DNA of 64,000 bases, from the NCBI GenBank assembly GCA_964017125.1, contig OZ024916.1:4845584-4909583 (forward strand), read 5' to 3'. Source of the DNA: Flabesymbios commensalis (lineage: Eukaryota; Annelida; Polychaeta; Terebellida; Flabelligeridae). Positions 21,950 to 33,205 of the stretch are shown here, piece by piece. How positions within the stretch are numbered: the first letter of the stretch is position 1; every line of letters starts with the position of its first letter. The notes beneath the pieces are model-generated. The model searched no databases, had not been told where the DNA came from, and was given only the letters and a program-made list of their open reading frames with translations. Both the position numbers and the translations under genes were made by a program.

Positions 21950-23200
21950 ATTTCAAGCATTTTCAGCTTTGTTGGCGTTGCGCCAACTTTGGGGATAATT
22001 TGTTGTCAGCTAATTTGCATAATTCACCCCAATTAACATACCTACACATGTTATAATATAACTTTTGAGCAAATTGGCGTAGAAACAAGTGTAATACCAT
22101 TTTTCAAATAATTTAACCAGAGGAAGTGATTTCTGGCCTTATTTTAACAATAAAGGTCAATGTCAACTGAAAATGTCAAGGTCAAGGCTGAAATATTGCC
22201 AAAATATCATTTTATGCATGTTTATATGTTACATATGTGTTAATTGTACAGGATGTTTTTTCATTTCGTGCCCTTTCAGAAATGTATGGATCTTTATAAA
22301 CATTATTAGATATAAATTTAGAAACATTATTAGATATGCGCGACCTCAATAAGCTAATTTGCATATGTCAACCCAATTAACATACATACCCATATATAAT
22401 ATAACTTTTTAATAAATTGGTGTAAAAACAAGTGTAATACCATTTTTTCGACTAACTTTAACCCGAGGAAGGGATTTCTGACGTTATTTTTACAATTCAA
22501 GGTCAAGGTCAAGTGAAAATGTCAAGGTCAAGGCTGGAATATCGCCAAAATATTACTTTATGCATGTTTACATGCCACATATGGGTTAATTGTACAGGAA
22601 CTGTTTTAATCCGGGAGCTTATTTAAGCTTATTTGCATAATATACCTAAATAAAATACTTGACCATTATAATAGGATGAAACAACTTTATTACTAAAAAC
22701 ATGTTAGTTGTAATTCTATGTATATGTAGTGCCATATTTTAAGTTTCAAACGACGTACTACGTTTTGCCAACTTTAGAAAAACATCTCATGATCCAATTT
22801 GCATACGCTAATTAGCATAATTAGGCATTCCTTTTTATCAAATATGCTCGAAAACATTTGTAACAACACTTTTTGAATACCTTTGACACGAGTGAGTGAT
22901 TTCTGGTTATGGGTGCAATTATATGTCAATTTCAACGTTATGTGATCTATGTCAAGAGCAAATTAGTCAATTTTCTCTAATTAACATAATTGGTTCTTAT
23001 AATTGGTTCAAAGAATAACGATTCTAGTATTGGATCTAGAATCATGCGTAATACTAAACAACTTCCAAGCAATCCATTCCTGGTGTTATTTTTACGATTT
23101 GAAGTCAAGGTCAATTCATTACTACATTAACAGCGTAGGCACGTCTAGTTATCAACATTTTGTTAAATATGTAAATTGGTATAATATTCACTCACAAATT
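21950..23200 (+). repeat. left arm: three U-family units of ~300-350 bp
   Basis: Units begin with CAACTTTGGGG-like or GCTAATTTGCATA words near 21990, 22350 and 22780 and contain AAACAAGTGTAATACCATTTTT and CAAGGTCAAGGCTG(A/G)AAT words. Confidence 0.7.
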
Positions 23201-24179
23201 TAAAGCTGCGTAACTACCCTTCAATTATATAAAGATAAATCTCATATGTGAGGCGTGCCGGTGAATGACGTTGTATTGAGTAAAATTACAAAAAATGTAG
23301 GCCTCATGGCGCAATAGCTAACAATGCATGATGATCCTGTTTAAAGTAGCTAATCTAGAGGTGTGTTTATTTTCTTTAATACGTCTTTATACAAACCTCA
23401 CTATATATAATCCTTAACTCAGTTCGTTAAATATGTCTATATATAAAACTCACCATATAGCATCCTAAACTATACGCTAATATTGAGATAATTATATTAT
23501 ATGTTAATACACATATTTCACCATACCTAGCATAACCAACTCTTATGAGAACTATCTCAGAACATATTTGCTACAGTTTTTTTAATGAGATCAAAATACA
23601 GCTATGTGAATATCTAATGCTAAAAATAATATTTAACCTCTCATTTAATTGTTCACATGCGGGTGACATTAAATGTGTGTACCCTTGACACCAATTGTTG
23701 GTCATTGGCTTACTCAGATATACATCATATATTTCCGTTACTTTTTTCAATATCAATTAATTAACGATCATGCATAGTCTCACGTATTTATGATATACTA
23801 ACAGTGATATGCGTAAAAATCGTTGGGACAATTTAGAGCAGATTCGAGCATTATTACACTCGTCACTGCCTTATACATACTAGTATTATAAGTTTTAGCT
23901 GTTGTGTTAAAATGTCTAATTGAACTATGATTATGTGTTGTTTCACATATCTAACTGATAGCTCTTGATTGTATGTGTATGGGAGGGGGATAGAAATTAC
24001 GATTAACACATAATGTTAAAACAATGTCAATTTAAACATAATAATAAAATCTTGCGAATTAGAAATAACGTTTTGACCAATGTAAAGACATAGATTACAA
24101 TACTCTTATTCAGAAAAAAATGAACAAGTAATTGTAGTTTTTTTTTTTCAATTTAGGTTTTTATCAAGATATTGTATTA

Positions 24180-25440
24180 CAACCTGACATTATGTTGTCA
24201 TATTCTGCCATTATAACTCTTTAATCTGAATATATAGTGTCATACGATGACATTATTGTATCATAATCTGACATAACTGCCTTGTGGTATTGAAGGGTCA
24301 TACTTTCACATTGAGTCAATGGGGATATAAAAAAGGTATGCTATTACGCCCTATTGTTATAATATAATGTCAATATCACAACAATTAAAAAAAGTATATG
24401 TGATATCATAATGTCTATAATCGTAAACTCATTGAGTCGATGTATTCTGTCCTTGTAGTATGATATTATTTAGAACTTCTTATATATGGAGATTTTGCTG
24501 TAATGTCCTGACATCATGACGTCCTATTCTCTCAACTCAGTGCATTGTACTACTGGCTTGATGACCTAAATGCCTTGATGTGTTAACATTAAAATGTCCT
24601 TTAGTGCAATATATAAAAATACCATTGAATTATAATAGCGATATAAGTATGAATATAATAATAGAGTGTCGACACCTTTCACAATAGTGTCATGCATTGT
24701 CAATTCTGATATTATAATGACATGATATTACGATGGCAATTTGCTGCCATAAAAACAAAAGTTTTACCTAATTTCTTAATATAATTTTATTTCATTATAA
24801 TGCCATGGTCAGACATTATTAAATCGCATAATCACAGTTTTTACTCCAGACACGATACTGTGATATTCTGATACTATTGTGGTGTGTTCTATCATGTGAA
24901 TCTCACTTTTTATTTGATTATATCATATCCAGAAACTATCTTTATTATGTCATATCCAGACACTAATAAAGCCATATTCTGACATTATAATATATCATCA
25001 TGATATACAGCTCTCATATTCTAACACAACAGTGTCTTATTTTGTAAACATATTGACACAATTATGATTTTCGGAAACATATTATATTAGGCCTTTATAA
25101 CCATTTTTTTTAATTGATTTGACGTTTTTTGACATCATGGTTTCATCACAAACCACAAAGCGGCATATTCTGACATAGGACAATTGTCATTGATTCCATA
25201 TTGCGATTTTGAAATACAATACAACTGACACTACAGTGTCATATTTCGTCGGTATGATGATATATTCTGACATCTGACTGAATTGGTTACGAACGTGTTA
25301 AATTTCGAGGTATTATTATATATATGTCCATCTTCCGAAACATAGTAGGCCTATTATATTCTGACATTATTGCACTGATATATACTGCGAGAATAGTGTA
25401 ATTTTTCGATAATATAATCTGATATATTGAGATAATTTTT
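24180..25440. repeat. degenerate TGACATTATAATGTCATATTC repeat field
   Basis: The words GTCATATTCTGACAT, TGACATTATAATG and TCATATCCAGACAC recur dozens of times at irregular 20-40 bp spacing. It reads as an old, diverged minisatellite; the unit is partly self-complementary. Confidence 0.6.
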
Positions 25441-25899
25441 AAATTCGCGTAATTAGTCTGTATTGGCGTTGGAATCTTAACCCTTGTGCTACAAGGCCCG
25501 TAGATAGACTTTGATCATTTTATAAAAAAATTGAATCTGAGATATGTCTGTTTTTAAATACATATAAGACTTTTCGTCAATGAAGCGGGAAATTGCGTTT
25601 GCAATTCCAGCATAACTTGACAAAAAATGGAGACAAACAATTCAGCAGCAGAAGGGTTAGATATCGGGATTACGGTGATAGAGGTGGAATGATTTTGCAA
25701 ACTCTTTGATCCTTGATCTTTATTCGCAAAATACATGGAAATCGTGTTCAAAGTATTTGAATAAAAAAATGTGCTAAATCTGACTTTTCCACATTTTAAT
25801 ATTGAATAATACTAATATATAATATGGTGCAAATTTAACAATTATTGTTTAAAGGAACCCGATATGTTTAGGTTTGACAACTAGCGACACGAGTTTATC

Positions 25900-26640
25900 T
25901 ATATTTTGACAACATTGGCGACAACTTAACCTTGAACTTGGCATATTAAGCAGAAATTGACGTCGCATTGCAAAAATAACATCCATAACTACTTCCTGGT
26001 GTCAAACTTATACGAAAAAGTGGTATTACACATGTTTCTGGACCTATTTGTTAAATTACTATCATGGTGGTTAATTATGTTAATTTGCATGAATTATGCG
26101 AATTTTGCGATGTTTTTTTTCAAATGTGTCAAACATTTCTCGGTCGCGCCAAACTTATTAGAAAAAATCATTACATATAAATATCATTATATCTAAAGAA
26201 TATTGGTAAAAAAAGTTGTATCATCACATATATTGATCAATTATGGTAATTAGGGTGAATTATGCAAATGAGTTTAGCAAACATCCAAAGTGGCACATAT
26301 CTATTAAAATATATAATGATAAAGACATGCTTAAAAGAGCAGGGTTTGAAACAAACCTATAAAATTAAACCACGTGGCTCATTATAAACATGATCAAGTC
26401 GTATTTTTAGATTATTTCAGCCTTGACCTTGACATTTATAGTTGACCTTGACCTTCAATCGCAAAAATGACGTCAGAAATCACTTTCTCATGATAAACTT
26501 ATTCGAAAAAGTGGTATTGCACTCGTTTCTACGCATATTTGTTAAAAAGTTGTATTATAAAAACGGTTCAGTATGTTAATCAGGGTAAATTGTGCAAATT
26601 AGCTTCTAACAAATTCTCCCCAAAGTTGGCGCGATGCCAA
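25900..26640 (-). repeat. right arm: U-family units
   Basis: Minus-strand copies of the left-arm units, with AAAAAGTGGTATTACAC, GACGTCAGAAATCACTT and AATTAGCTTCTAACAAATT words. At least two units are visible. Confidence 0.7.
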
Positions 26641-26672
26641 CAAAGAAAAAATGCTCTAAGGGTGTATATGAA

Positions 26673-26985
26673 ATGAAATGAAATGAATCAGGCTTTAGGC
26701 CACCTTTGTGCCCATATAGGCTAAACTGGGCCAGGAGAACCTCTTGAGGATGGTGAGATGATTGAGATGACACTGTCCTCCAGACACAGGATTCGAAATA
26801 CGAGCCCTGGCGGTCTAAGGCCGAGCACGCTACCTCACGGTCACGGAGGCTTCCCACAAAACTGACTTTCACACGTGGATGGGGAAGAAACATTTTTGCT
26901 TCTTTCAAACTGCCGAGACCGGGAACCGAACCCTGAGCTGGCGTGAAAGGCAGCGGTGCTGACCATTACCCTAGGGCCCCCGCCC
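26673..26985 (-). mobile_element. dimeric tRNA-type SINE, full length
   Basis: Flanked by a perfect 14-bp duplication AGGGTGTATATGAA (26659-26672 and 26986-26999), the signature of target-primed insertion. On the minus strand it has a first tRNA-like head (GGGGGCCCTAGGG..., B box GGTTCGGTTCCC), a linker with AAAGA-AGCAAAAATGTTTC and CACACGTGAAAGTCAG, a second tRNA-like unit (CCTCCGTGACCGTGAGGTAG, B-box region GCTCGTATTTCGAATCC), a conserved tail domain and an ATTTC-rich end. It sits in the right arm of the inverted structure and is therefore younger than the arm. Confidence 0.92.
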
Positions 26986-27077
26986 AGGGTGTATATGAAG
27001 ACTTATCAATATAAAAACCTTGAACTTAAAAAATAAAATCCCGGTTCACTTCTTGGCAACTGGACTAACCAATGAAA

Positions 27078-27445
27078 GAGTGACGACTGACATTTGCCGG
27101 GAGTTTGTGACATTTGTCGTTGGTAATCATGGTAATGTTGTGAATTTTGTCGTTGGCTGTGACATTTGTCGGGGCAAAGTTGTTACATTTGTCGTTGGCT
27201 GTGACATTTGTCGAGGCCAAGTTGTGACATTTGTCGTTGGCTGTGCCATTTATCGAGGCCAAGTTGTGCCATTTGTCGTTGGCTGTGACATTTGTCGAGG
27301 CAAAGTTGTGACATTTATCGTTACCTGTGACATTTGTCGAGGCAATGTTGTGACATTTGTCGTTGGCTGTGACTTTTGTCGAGGGCTGTTGTGACATTTG
27401 TCGGGGGCTGTGACATTTAGTGGGATTGTGACATTTGTCGGCACA
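27078..27445 (-). repeat. CGACAAATGTCACA minisatellite, copy 2
   Basis: Reverse-orientation paralogue of 240-605, with the same first units and last units and the same neighbouring CACTCTTTCATTGGT word, here directly beside the right end of the 5.2-kb inverted structure. Confidence 0.9.
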
Positions 27446-27639
27446 ACAATCGCTCACTATTCTTAGTGATTCTATTTCTAAATATTAGTTTGCTTTTCTC
27501 TTCACTTAAGCATGTTAAGTGTGAATCTGTAGAGCCACAAAAAATTGTCTTTGAATTGGCAAGTGTTAAATTATGATGGAACCCATTTAAACAATATTAG
27601 TTTCAAGAAATATTATAGATCAATTCGTGGTGCCGTCAT

Positions 27640-28535
27640 TCAAGCAGTAAAAGGTTTATTTGATTTTTTATTGACCTTGACACCATCCCATCAGTGTAAA
27701 TTAGTAAAAAAAGGACTTTGCAGTGGGCTGAGTTCTCTGGGCAGGATATGTCCACCCGTCAGATATGTGATGTCGCAAGCTTTGTTCACTTGAGCACACA
27801 CATCGGTGGCAAAGTTGTTGACTTTTAAATGTCACACAATATAGTTTTGAACGTTTCTAATTGCTGGGATCACAAAGGTGTTATTTGATTCTTAGTTTAT
27901 CTATACTCCATAGCTTATAATTTGATATATTAAAAAAATGACTTTGCGATGGGCTGAGTGCTCTAGGCAGGATATTTTCAGTAGTATTTATGTCATATAT
28001 CATATCGCAAGCTTTGTTCACTTGAGCACATACATCGGTGTCAAAGTTGTTGACTTTTACATGTTATACTGCATAGTTTTAAACGTTCGTATGTTTATTA
28101 GTTTATCTATGGAATCGCAAATATGCTATATGTTTATTAGTTTATCTGTCACCCATACTACATTGTAAACTTTAGACATTTGAGCACGCACATCGGTGTC
28201 AATGTTGTTGATCCTTACAAAAGGTCAACTGATGTTTTGTATAAAGTTTGAAGAACTTTAAAGAATCATGGAGGTGGTATGTTTATCTGCACATTTTTCA
28301 ATCACTTTGGACGCAATCTTTGGTCAATCGAGCACACACATCGGTGTCAAAGTGATTGACTCCTAATCATCGTATTTGAAGTTACATATATAGCCGGCTC
28401 AAATTTTGTTCTAAAATTATAAAAGATATGTATGTTCACTTCTAGCATAGTTATTACCCGTTTGTTGTCACAACCTTCGGTCAATTGAGCACACACATCG
28501 GTGTCAAAGTTGTTGACTTTTACATGTTACATCAT
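27640..28535 (+). repeat. degenerate cassette repeat with a conserved 35-bp core
   Basis: The core TGAGCACACACATCGGTGTC followed by AAAGTTGTTGACTTTTA recurs at about 27792, 28022, 28182, 28330 and 28490 with spacing of 140-230 bp. Outside the core, similarity fades (AAGGACTTTGCAGTGGGCTGAG at 27708 and 27940). Confidence 0.75.
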
Positions 28536-28539
28536 TTTT

Positions 28540-29095
28540 ATAAAAAAAAGTTAGTGTTGTTTCAGAATCATAACGAGGGTTCCGAGCCAGAAGGTTGCAT
28601 ATGCATTTTTAGTGATTTTGAGTAAAACGCATCAATAAAATCAGTAACTGTTTATACTGTGATTTTATGTATTTATGCACATAAATTGTCCTCAGTTAAC
28701 AGACAGTTATTTCACAAATCTTCAATGTCACCCTTTCAAAGTCAAGGTGATTCAGAGACAGTTAGTACTCACAACCTTTTGACTCCCGCAAATTATAAGG
28801 ATAAAAAGTGAAATTAGTGCGCTTTGGTATATATAGCTGCCCATAAAATATAGGTCCCCATACCATGTACATATAGTACAACTTATCCCATCAAATGATT
28901 AGAAAAAAATACACAACGGTATAATCAGAATATGCGGAAAATCAACAATATAATAATTGGAGATTAAATTTAATTATATAATATGTACACAACTGTCGGA
29001 ACAGTTTATTTTTTCTACAATGGGGAAATCATTCAAGTATAAAGTGCTAATGAATATAATACATTTCAGCATTTTGTCACTGTAGAAACAGTTTA
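28540..29095. other. unassigned AT-rich DNA
   Basis: No gene or repeat recognised. Confidence 0.5.
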
Positions 29096-29097
29096 TG

Positions 29098-29321
29098 TTA
29101 ACCCTTTCAGTGCGGGGACCGACTCTATGCGTCAGAATCTGACATTTAAAGTTAATCCCCGCACTGAATGAGTGAAAATATCAGAATGGCCGTAGACCCA
29201 TAACGTAGGTATTCAAATGAGCCGGATAGAACTAACTAAGATTTTTGTGATTACTTCAAATTAAAAACACCATTTTGTCTCCATGGTTTCTATACAAATA
29301 TTCAACGTTTTAATGGCTAAT
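29098..29321 (-). mobile_element. TGACGTC-palindrome MITE (PAL family)
   Basis: Starts TTAACCCTTTCAGTGCGGGG, has the palindromic head CGTCAGAATCTGAC and a second CCCCGCACTGAA, then the shared body ACCCATAACGTAGGTATTCA, GAACTAACTAAG and GTCTCCATGG. The same order occurs at 54309-54540 and, inverted, at 51978-52210 and 56188-56430. Confidence 0.75.
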
Positions 29322-29505
29322 TATCCTGATTATTCTACTACTCTAATAGCTCTATGTTGATTACTACACTTTGAACTGTCAGTGCAGAACCTTACATTTT
29401 CACAATATTACACAGATTGACATAGGTTGACAATTTCATTATTGATTTTACCAGCTCACTTATGGGTCTAGACATTCAAGTGGATTAATGATAGCCAGTA
29501 AATGT

Positions 29506-30010
29506 TTAATCTTCATCAGTGTCATTGTCTGCCTCATCTACATCAGGCAAAGCCACTCTATCTCTGATAGATTTACTCGATGGAATACTTTTGTAGAATG
29601 CATGAAATTGAAATGGAAATGCAAGTGACTGACAGAGTGATATCAGGTCTTTCTTTTTCTCATCCGACACTCTAAGACTGGCTGAATATTTCTGTTTCAC
29701 CAGTGGGTCTACCGTGCTTGCTCAATGTTCGCTGAACTGATATTTCTTTAAAATCACTATCAAAATCTTTTTTGACTAGAAGCGTGTGTGGCTTCTCATT
29801 GCATACCTTTACCACTTCAACTTTTTTCCAGTTAACTGTCTCTACTTGTCCTTGTTATTTTTACGCTCCTACATATTCTCCGAGCAAGATCCTTTAAATC
29901 GTAGATGTTGGTATGTTTCAGTGGAACAACAGTGTGAGGGCTGCGTCTTCTAGCCATGCGAAGAGCAGTGTCCAATTGACTTACAAGTCTTTGGGTGTTC
30001 TTTGATTGAT
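29506..30010 (-). pseudogene. decayed gene fragment, probably of mobile-element origin
   Basis: Minus-strand pieces in shifting frames read as RMARRRSPHTVVPLKHTNIY, DLKDLARRICRSV, then VNWKKVEVVKVCNEKPHTLL, VKKDFDSDFKEISVQ, a GRP word, then KQKYSASLRVSDEKKKDLIS, LCQSLAFPFQFHAFYKSIP and an acidic end DVDEADNDTDED. This order (basic start, VNW, KPHTLLVKK, GRP, KKKDL, FYKS, acidic C-terminus) resembles the C-terminal part of a family of repetitive invertebrate proteins that I cannot name with confidence. At least two frameshifts separate the pieces, so this is a relic; only its last 65 codons (29506-29700) are uninterrupted. Confidence 0.5.
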
Positions 30011-30831
30011 AAAATACATGTACATCTACCTTTGTTTATTTATATAGTCAGGGGGCCAGGAGCTGAACCTGGAAAGTGGGTCTGCAGTTTTTCATGTTAT
30101 ATAGGTATTGTACTCTATGAAACCGCGTGATGGCATTCTCACAGCATTGAGCATTTTTAAATAACAAGTTTTACATTTTTTCGCCTATCGCGGTACAAAA
30201 TAGTGGTTTTAGGTGATCGGGAAAAAACTGAAAATCACTGTATATATTCACATAACTGATAGCTATTACTTTGATTGTTTGTATATTGATGTATGAATAG
30301 CACTGGGTCCAAGGTCAAGGCTATAATTCAAGGTCAAAGGTCAATAATTTAGGTCAAACATGCTTAATTCATTATCGTTTGTATATTACATCGTCCCCAT
30401 TTTTTATATGTTTTGCTGGGATAATTATACCATTATATGGCTTGAATTGTGTAGCAATGGATTATACGTTGCCATTCTAATTTATGATCAACATGATTCC
30501 CTAACCCAATGGTGGGCCATCATCTGTGACGCTGTCATGACATTTAACATTTTTGTTTCTTATTTATAGTTCCGATATCACAGTATATCTATATATGACT
30601 ATATGGATACATCAAATATCATTATGTGATGTAATAATTCAGAGGTTACTGTACCTGCTAAACTACTAAAAGTGTACGTAATCGTTATTTAGAAAAAATC
30701 GTTATCTTAAATAAGTTTAATAATTAGCAATGACACCACCACCTTCGCCATCATTTTGTTATTCGCTATATATTTGTATTAAAGTTGCTATTACCTGTTC
30801 ATTGTTTGTTTCATCATCTTTGTTATAGTCC
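30011..30831. other. unassigned AT-rich DNA
   Basis: A short run of AAGGTCAAGG words at 30309-30345 is U-family-like. Nothing else is supported. Confidence 0.5.
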
Positions 30832-31070
30832 ATGAAATGAATGAGATGACACTGTCCTCCAGACACAGGATTCGAAATTCGAGCCCTGGCGGTCTGAGAC
30901 CGAGCACGCTACCTCTCGGTCACGGAGGCTCCCCACAATACTGACTTTCACACGTGGATGGGGAAGAAACATTTTTTGTTTTTTTCGCACCGCCGAGACC
31001 GGGAACCGAACTCCGAACTCTGGCGTGAAAGGCAGCGGTGCTAACCACTACCCTAGGGCCCCCTCCCAAC
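30832..31070 (-). mobile_element. dimeric tRNA-type SINE, internally deleted
   Basis: Both tRNA-like units and the linker are present (minus strand GGGGGCCCTAGGGTAGTGG at 31066 and down). The tail domain between TCATCTCA and the ATTTCAT end is missing, as if lost between two short TCAT words. No clear target duplication. Confidence 0.85.
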
Positions 31071-31074
31071 ACTT

Positions 31075-31990
31075 TCACATGAATAACAAACTGCATAAAC
31101 ATTAAGGATATAATCCTAGATGCATATTGTGTATACACTGAAACTAATCGGAAAGTTATTTCCCCTAATTCATCATCCGTGATTTGACAATTTTAAATCG
31201 CATTCATAATTTTCTTGAGGTGTAGGCCTATTTATTGCAAAAACACATGGCATTATACTAGCCCGAAAATCAAAGAGCTTTCTGAATTGGTCACAGCAGC
31301 CAAAGTGTTGTATGTGACACTCGTTCCAGTAGCATATACAACACTTTGGATGCTAAAGAACGAGACTGTGACACAAAAATTTAACGTATTTCACGTTTCA
31401 TCTAACAAATTACACATCAGTTACATGTCTCAACTTTTTATCCAATGTATGCATCACCTAGCTCGTAACGCTGATTCTTTGCGACCTTGCGTTTTTTAAC
31501 AGGGGGGTGTTTTCGTGGTGTTTGAGAAATATTTGTGATCTAAAATAAATGTTTCATAGGCCTACTGGTCAGTATCTTTTAATCGTTCGTCATGTTCAGC
31601 ATTCTCAGGTGAGGTACATATACTGAGCTACAACTGAGATCACGATTGATTTCTATAACCGCATCATCTTGTTCGCATTCAACTTCTATTTCAAAAGGGA
31701 TAGAGGTATCAACTATTACTAATTGGTCACCAACACATTCACTAAAATCAGACGTACCATAGTCTGAATGAATTTCTGAAAACATTGCTTCTATTATTGA
31801 TTTTGGAAACTATTATTTTGTGCAACATTTTCTGGTGTTTTTTTAAAAAGGTGGGAACATCATTTTAGCTAGGTCGTCAAATACGGTCTTATTATTTTCA
31901 AAGAATGTATTAGGTACCTGAACTATCGATACTATACAGTGTATTATCAGCTGACATAAGCTGAGTTTCTGTGGTAAAAATCCATATTTA
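31075..31990. other. unassigned DNA with one acidic open frame
   Basis: A minus-strand 68-codon frame (31579-31785) encodes an acidic peptide with IEVECEQDDAVIEIN and ends normally. It has no recognised family and no upstream exon signal I can defend. The rest shows nothing. Confidence 0.3.
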
Positions 31991-31994
31991 TGGG

Positions 31995-32345
31995 AGTGGT
32001 AGCACATACGCCAAGTTACGGACAACAGTACAAACACCTAGACCAGTCATTGGACATGGTGGAGTAGGATTGTCGGTATTAAGGCGTATGTAACACATAC
32101 GCCATAAAACAGATACCAAACAATACACTTTAATACATACGCCCAAAATCCGGACAACTCTTGTGGCGGAAACTGACACATATTACCCCCATGGGTATAT
32201 ATACGCCAAATTTCAAACGCATTTTTCGTCCAAATATACATGAAAATTTGTAAAAATAATTTTACCACCAGAAAGCACGTGTCTCAATGGGTACGTTAGC
32301 ACCGAAAAGTGCATATGCCCCAATTGACCACATACGCCATATTGC
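31995..32345. repeat. degenerate CACATACGCCA repeat
   Basis: ACATACGCC words at about 32005, 32095, 32143, 32210 and 32331 are separated by partly similar spacers (GTTACGGACAACA, ATCCGGACAAC). Confidence 0.55.
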
Positions 32346-32349
32346 ACCG

Positions 32350-33089
32350 CCAACGACGAATATTCAATATGGCCGTGACAGTATTTTGAAATGCATCATA
32401 TCTCACTGACAAGTCATTATACTATCATAAATAATGGCTATATACCTAGTTTTTTTTGCATGGCGAAGTCATTGATGCTATTAGTTTTGTGCTTCAAGGT
32501 GAAGGTCATGCACTCAGTCAAGGCCATAAGTCATTTCAAGCCCGCTGTAGTAGGCCCCTACTAATCGCGCAGTTTAAAACTTATCCACAATATCCTCGCA
32601 CATACAGTGTCACCCCCGAACGATGCAACCCCACACCATGATTAATTGTGTGGTGTTTTGCTGAGCTTGAGACATGCACTCTGAGAGAAACCCCTCATTG
32701 TGTGTCCTCCAATCTCTACCACGCCCATCGTTGTAAGACAGATTAAATCTGTTTTCATCTGAGAAGACAAGCATCGCCGGCCACTAGTCATCTAGGGATG
32801 AGACTTTATAAGTGATTGTAGTGTACTTGGAATTACCATACTTGGTGTATCATTCAGAAACTAGTACTGTCATGAATGGTAAATGATGGATGCTTAAGCT
32901 ATAAGGGATTTAACGGCGATACATAATATTTTATTTCTGTTATATACGAAATGTACACCAAAGCGCTAAGTTTGTCTTTTATCCCTTCATTTGAACAATT
33001 TCCAACGTTTTTTTAGTGAGTACAGCAGGACTTCTCGCTCATGTTAGCTGTATATAGTATAAATGTTTGTTATTACTTTTACATTCTCT
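32350..33089. other. unassigned DNA
   Basis: No feature recognised. Confidence 0.45.
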
Positions 33090-33205
33090 GGAGCCATTTT
33101 TTAAAAGTGATCTTGACCACGAAAGCAGTTATCACAGCCACATTGAAAGTTATCTCAGGAACTACAAAAGTGAGCACTTAAGAAGTGATTACAACCACTT
33201 TACAA

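Larger units (their letters stand above)
21855..27066. mobile_element. 5.2-kb structure with ~1.2-kb inverted arms
   Basis: The left end TAGTCCAGTTGCCA (about 21860) and right end TGGCAACTGGACTA (about 27053-27066) are complementary. So are the next ~400 bp, including GGACCGGGATTTT, AAGTCCAAGG, GTTGGCG(T/A)-GCGCCAACTTTGGGG, AATTTGTT and CAAGGTCAAGGCTGAAAT. Both arms are built from tandem U-family units. The interior (23200-25900) has no transposase-like open frame, so it could be a non-autonomous element or two U-family arrays in opposite orientation. Confidence 0.6.

Noticed and set aside
32456-32641. Possible short exon
   Set aside because: 61 codons, no family resemblance, no conserved flanking signals.
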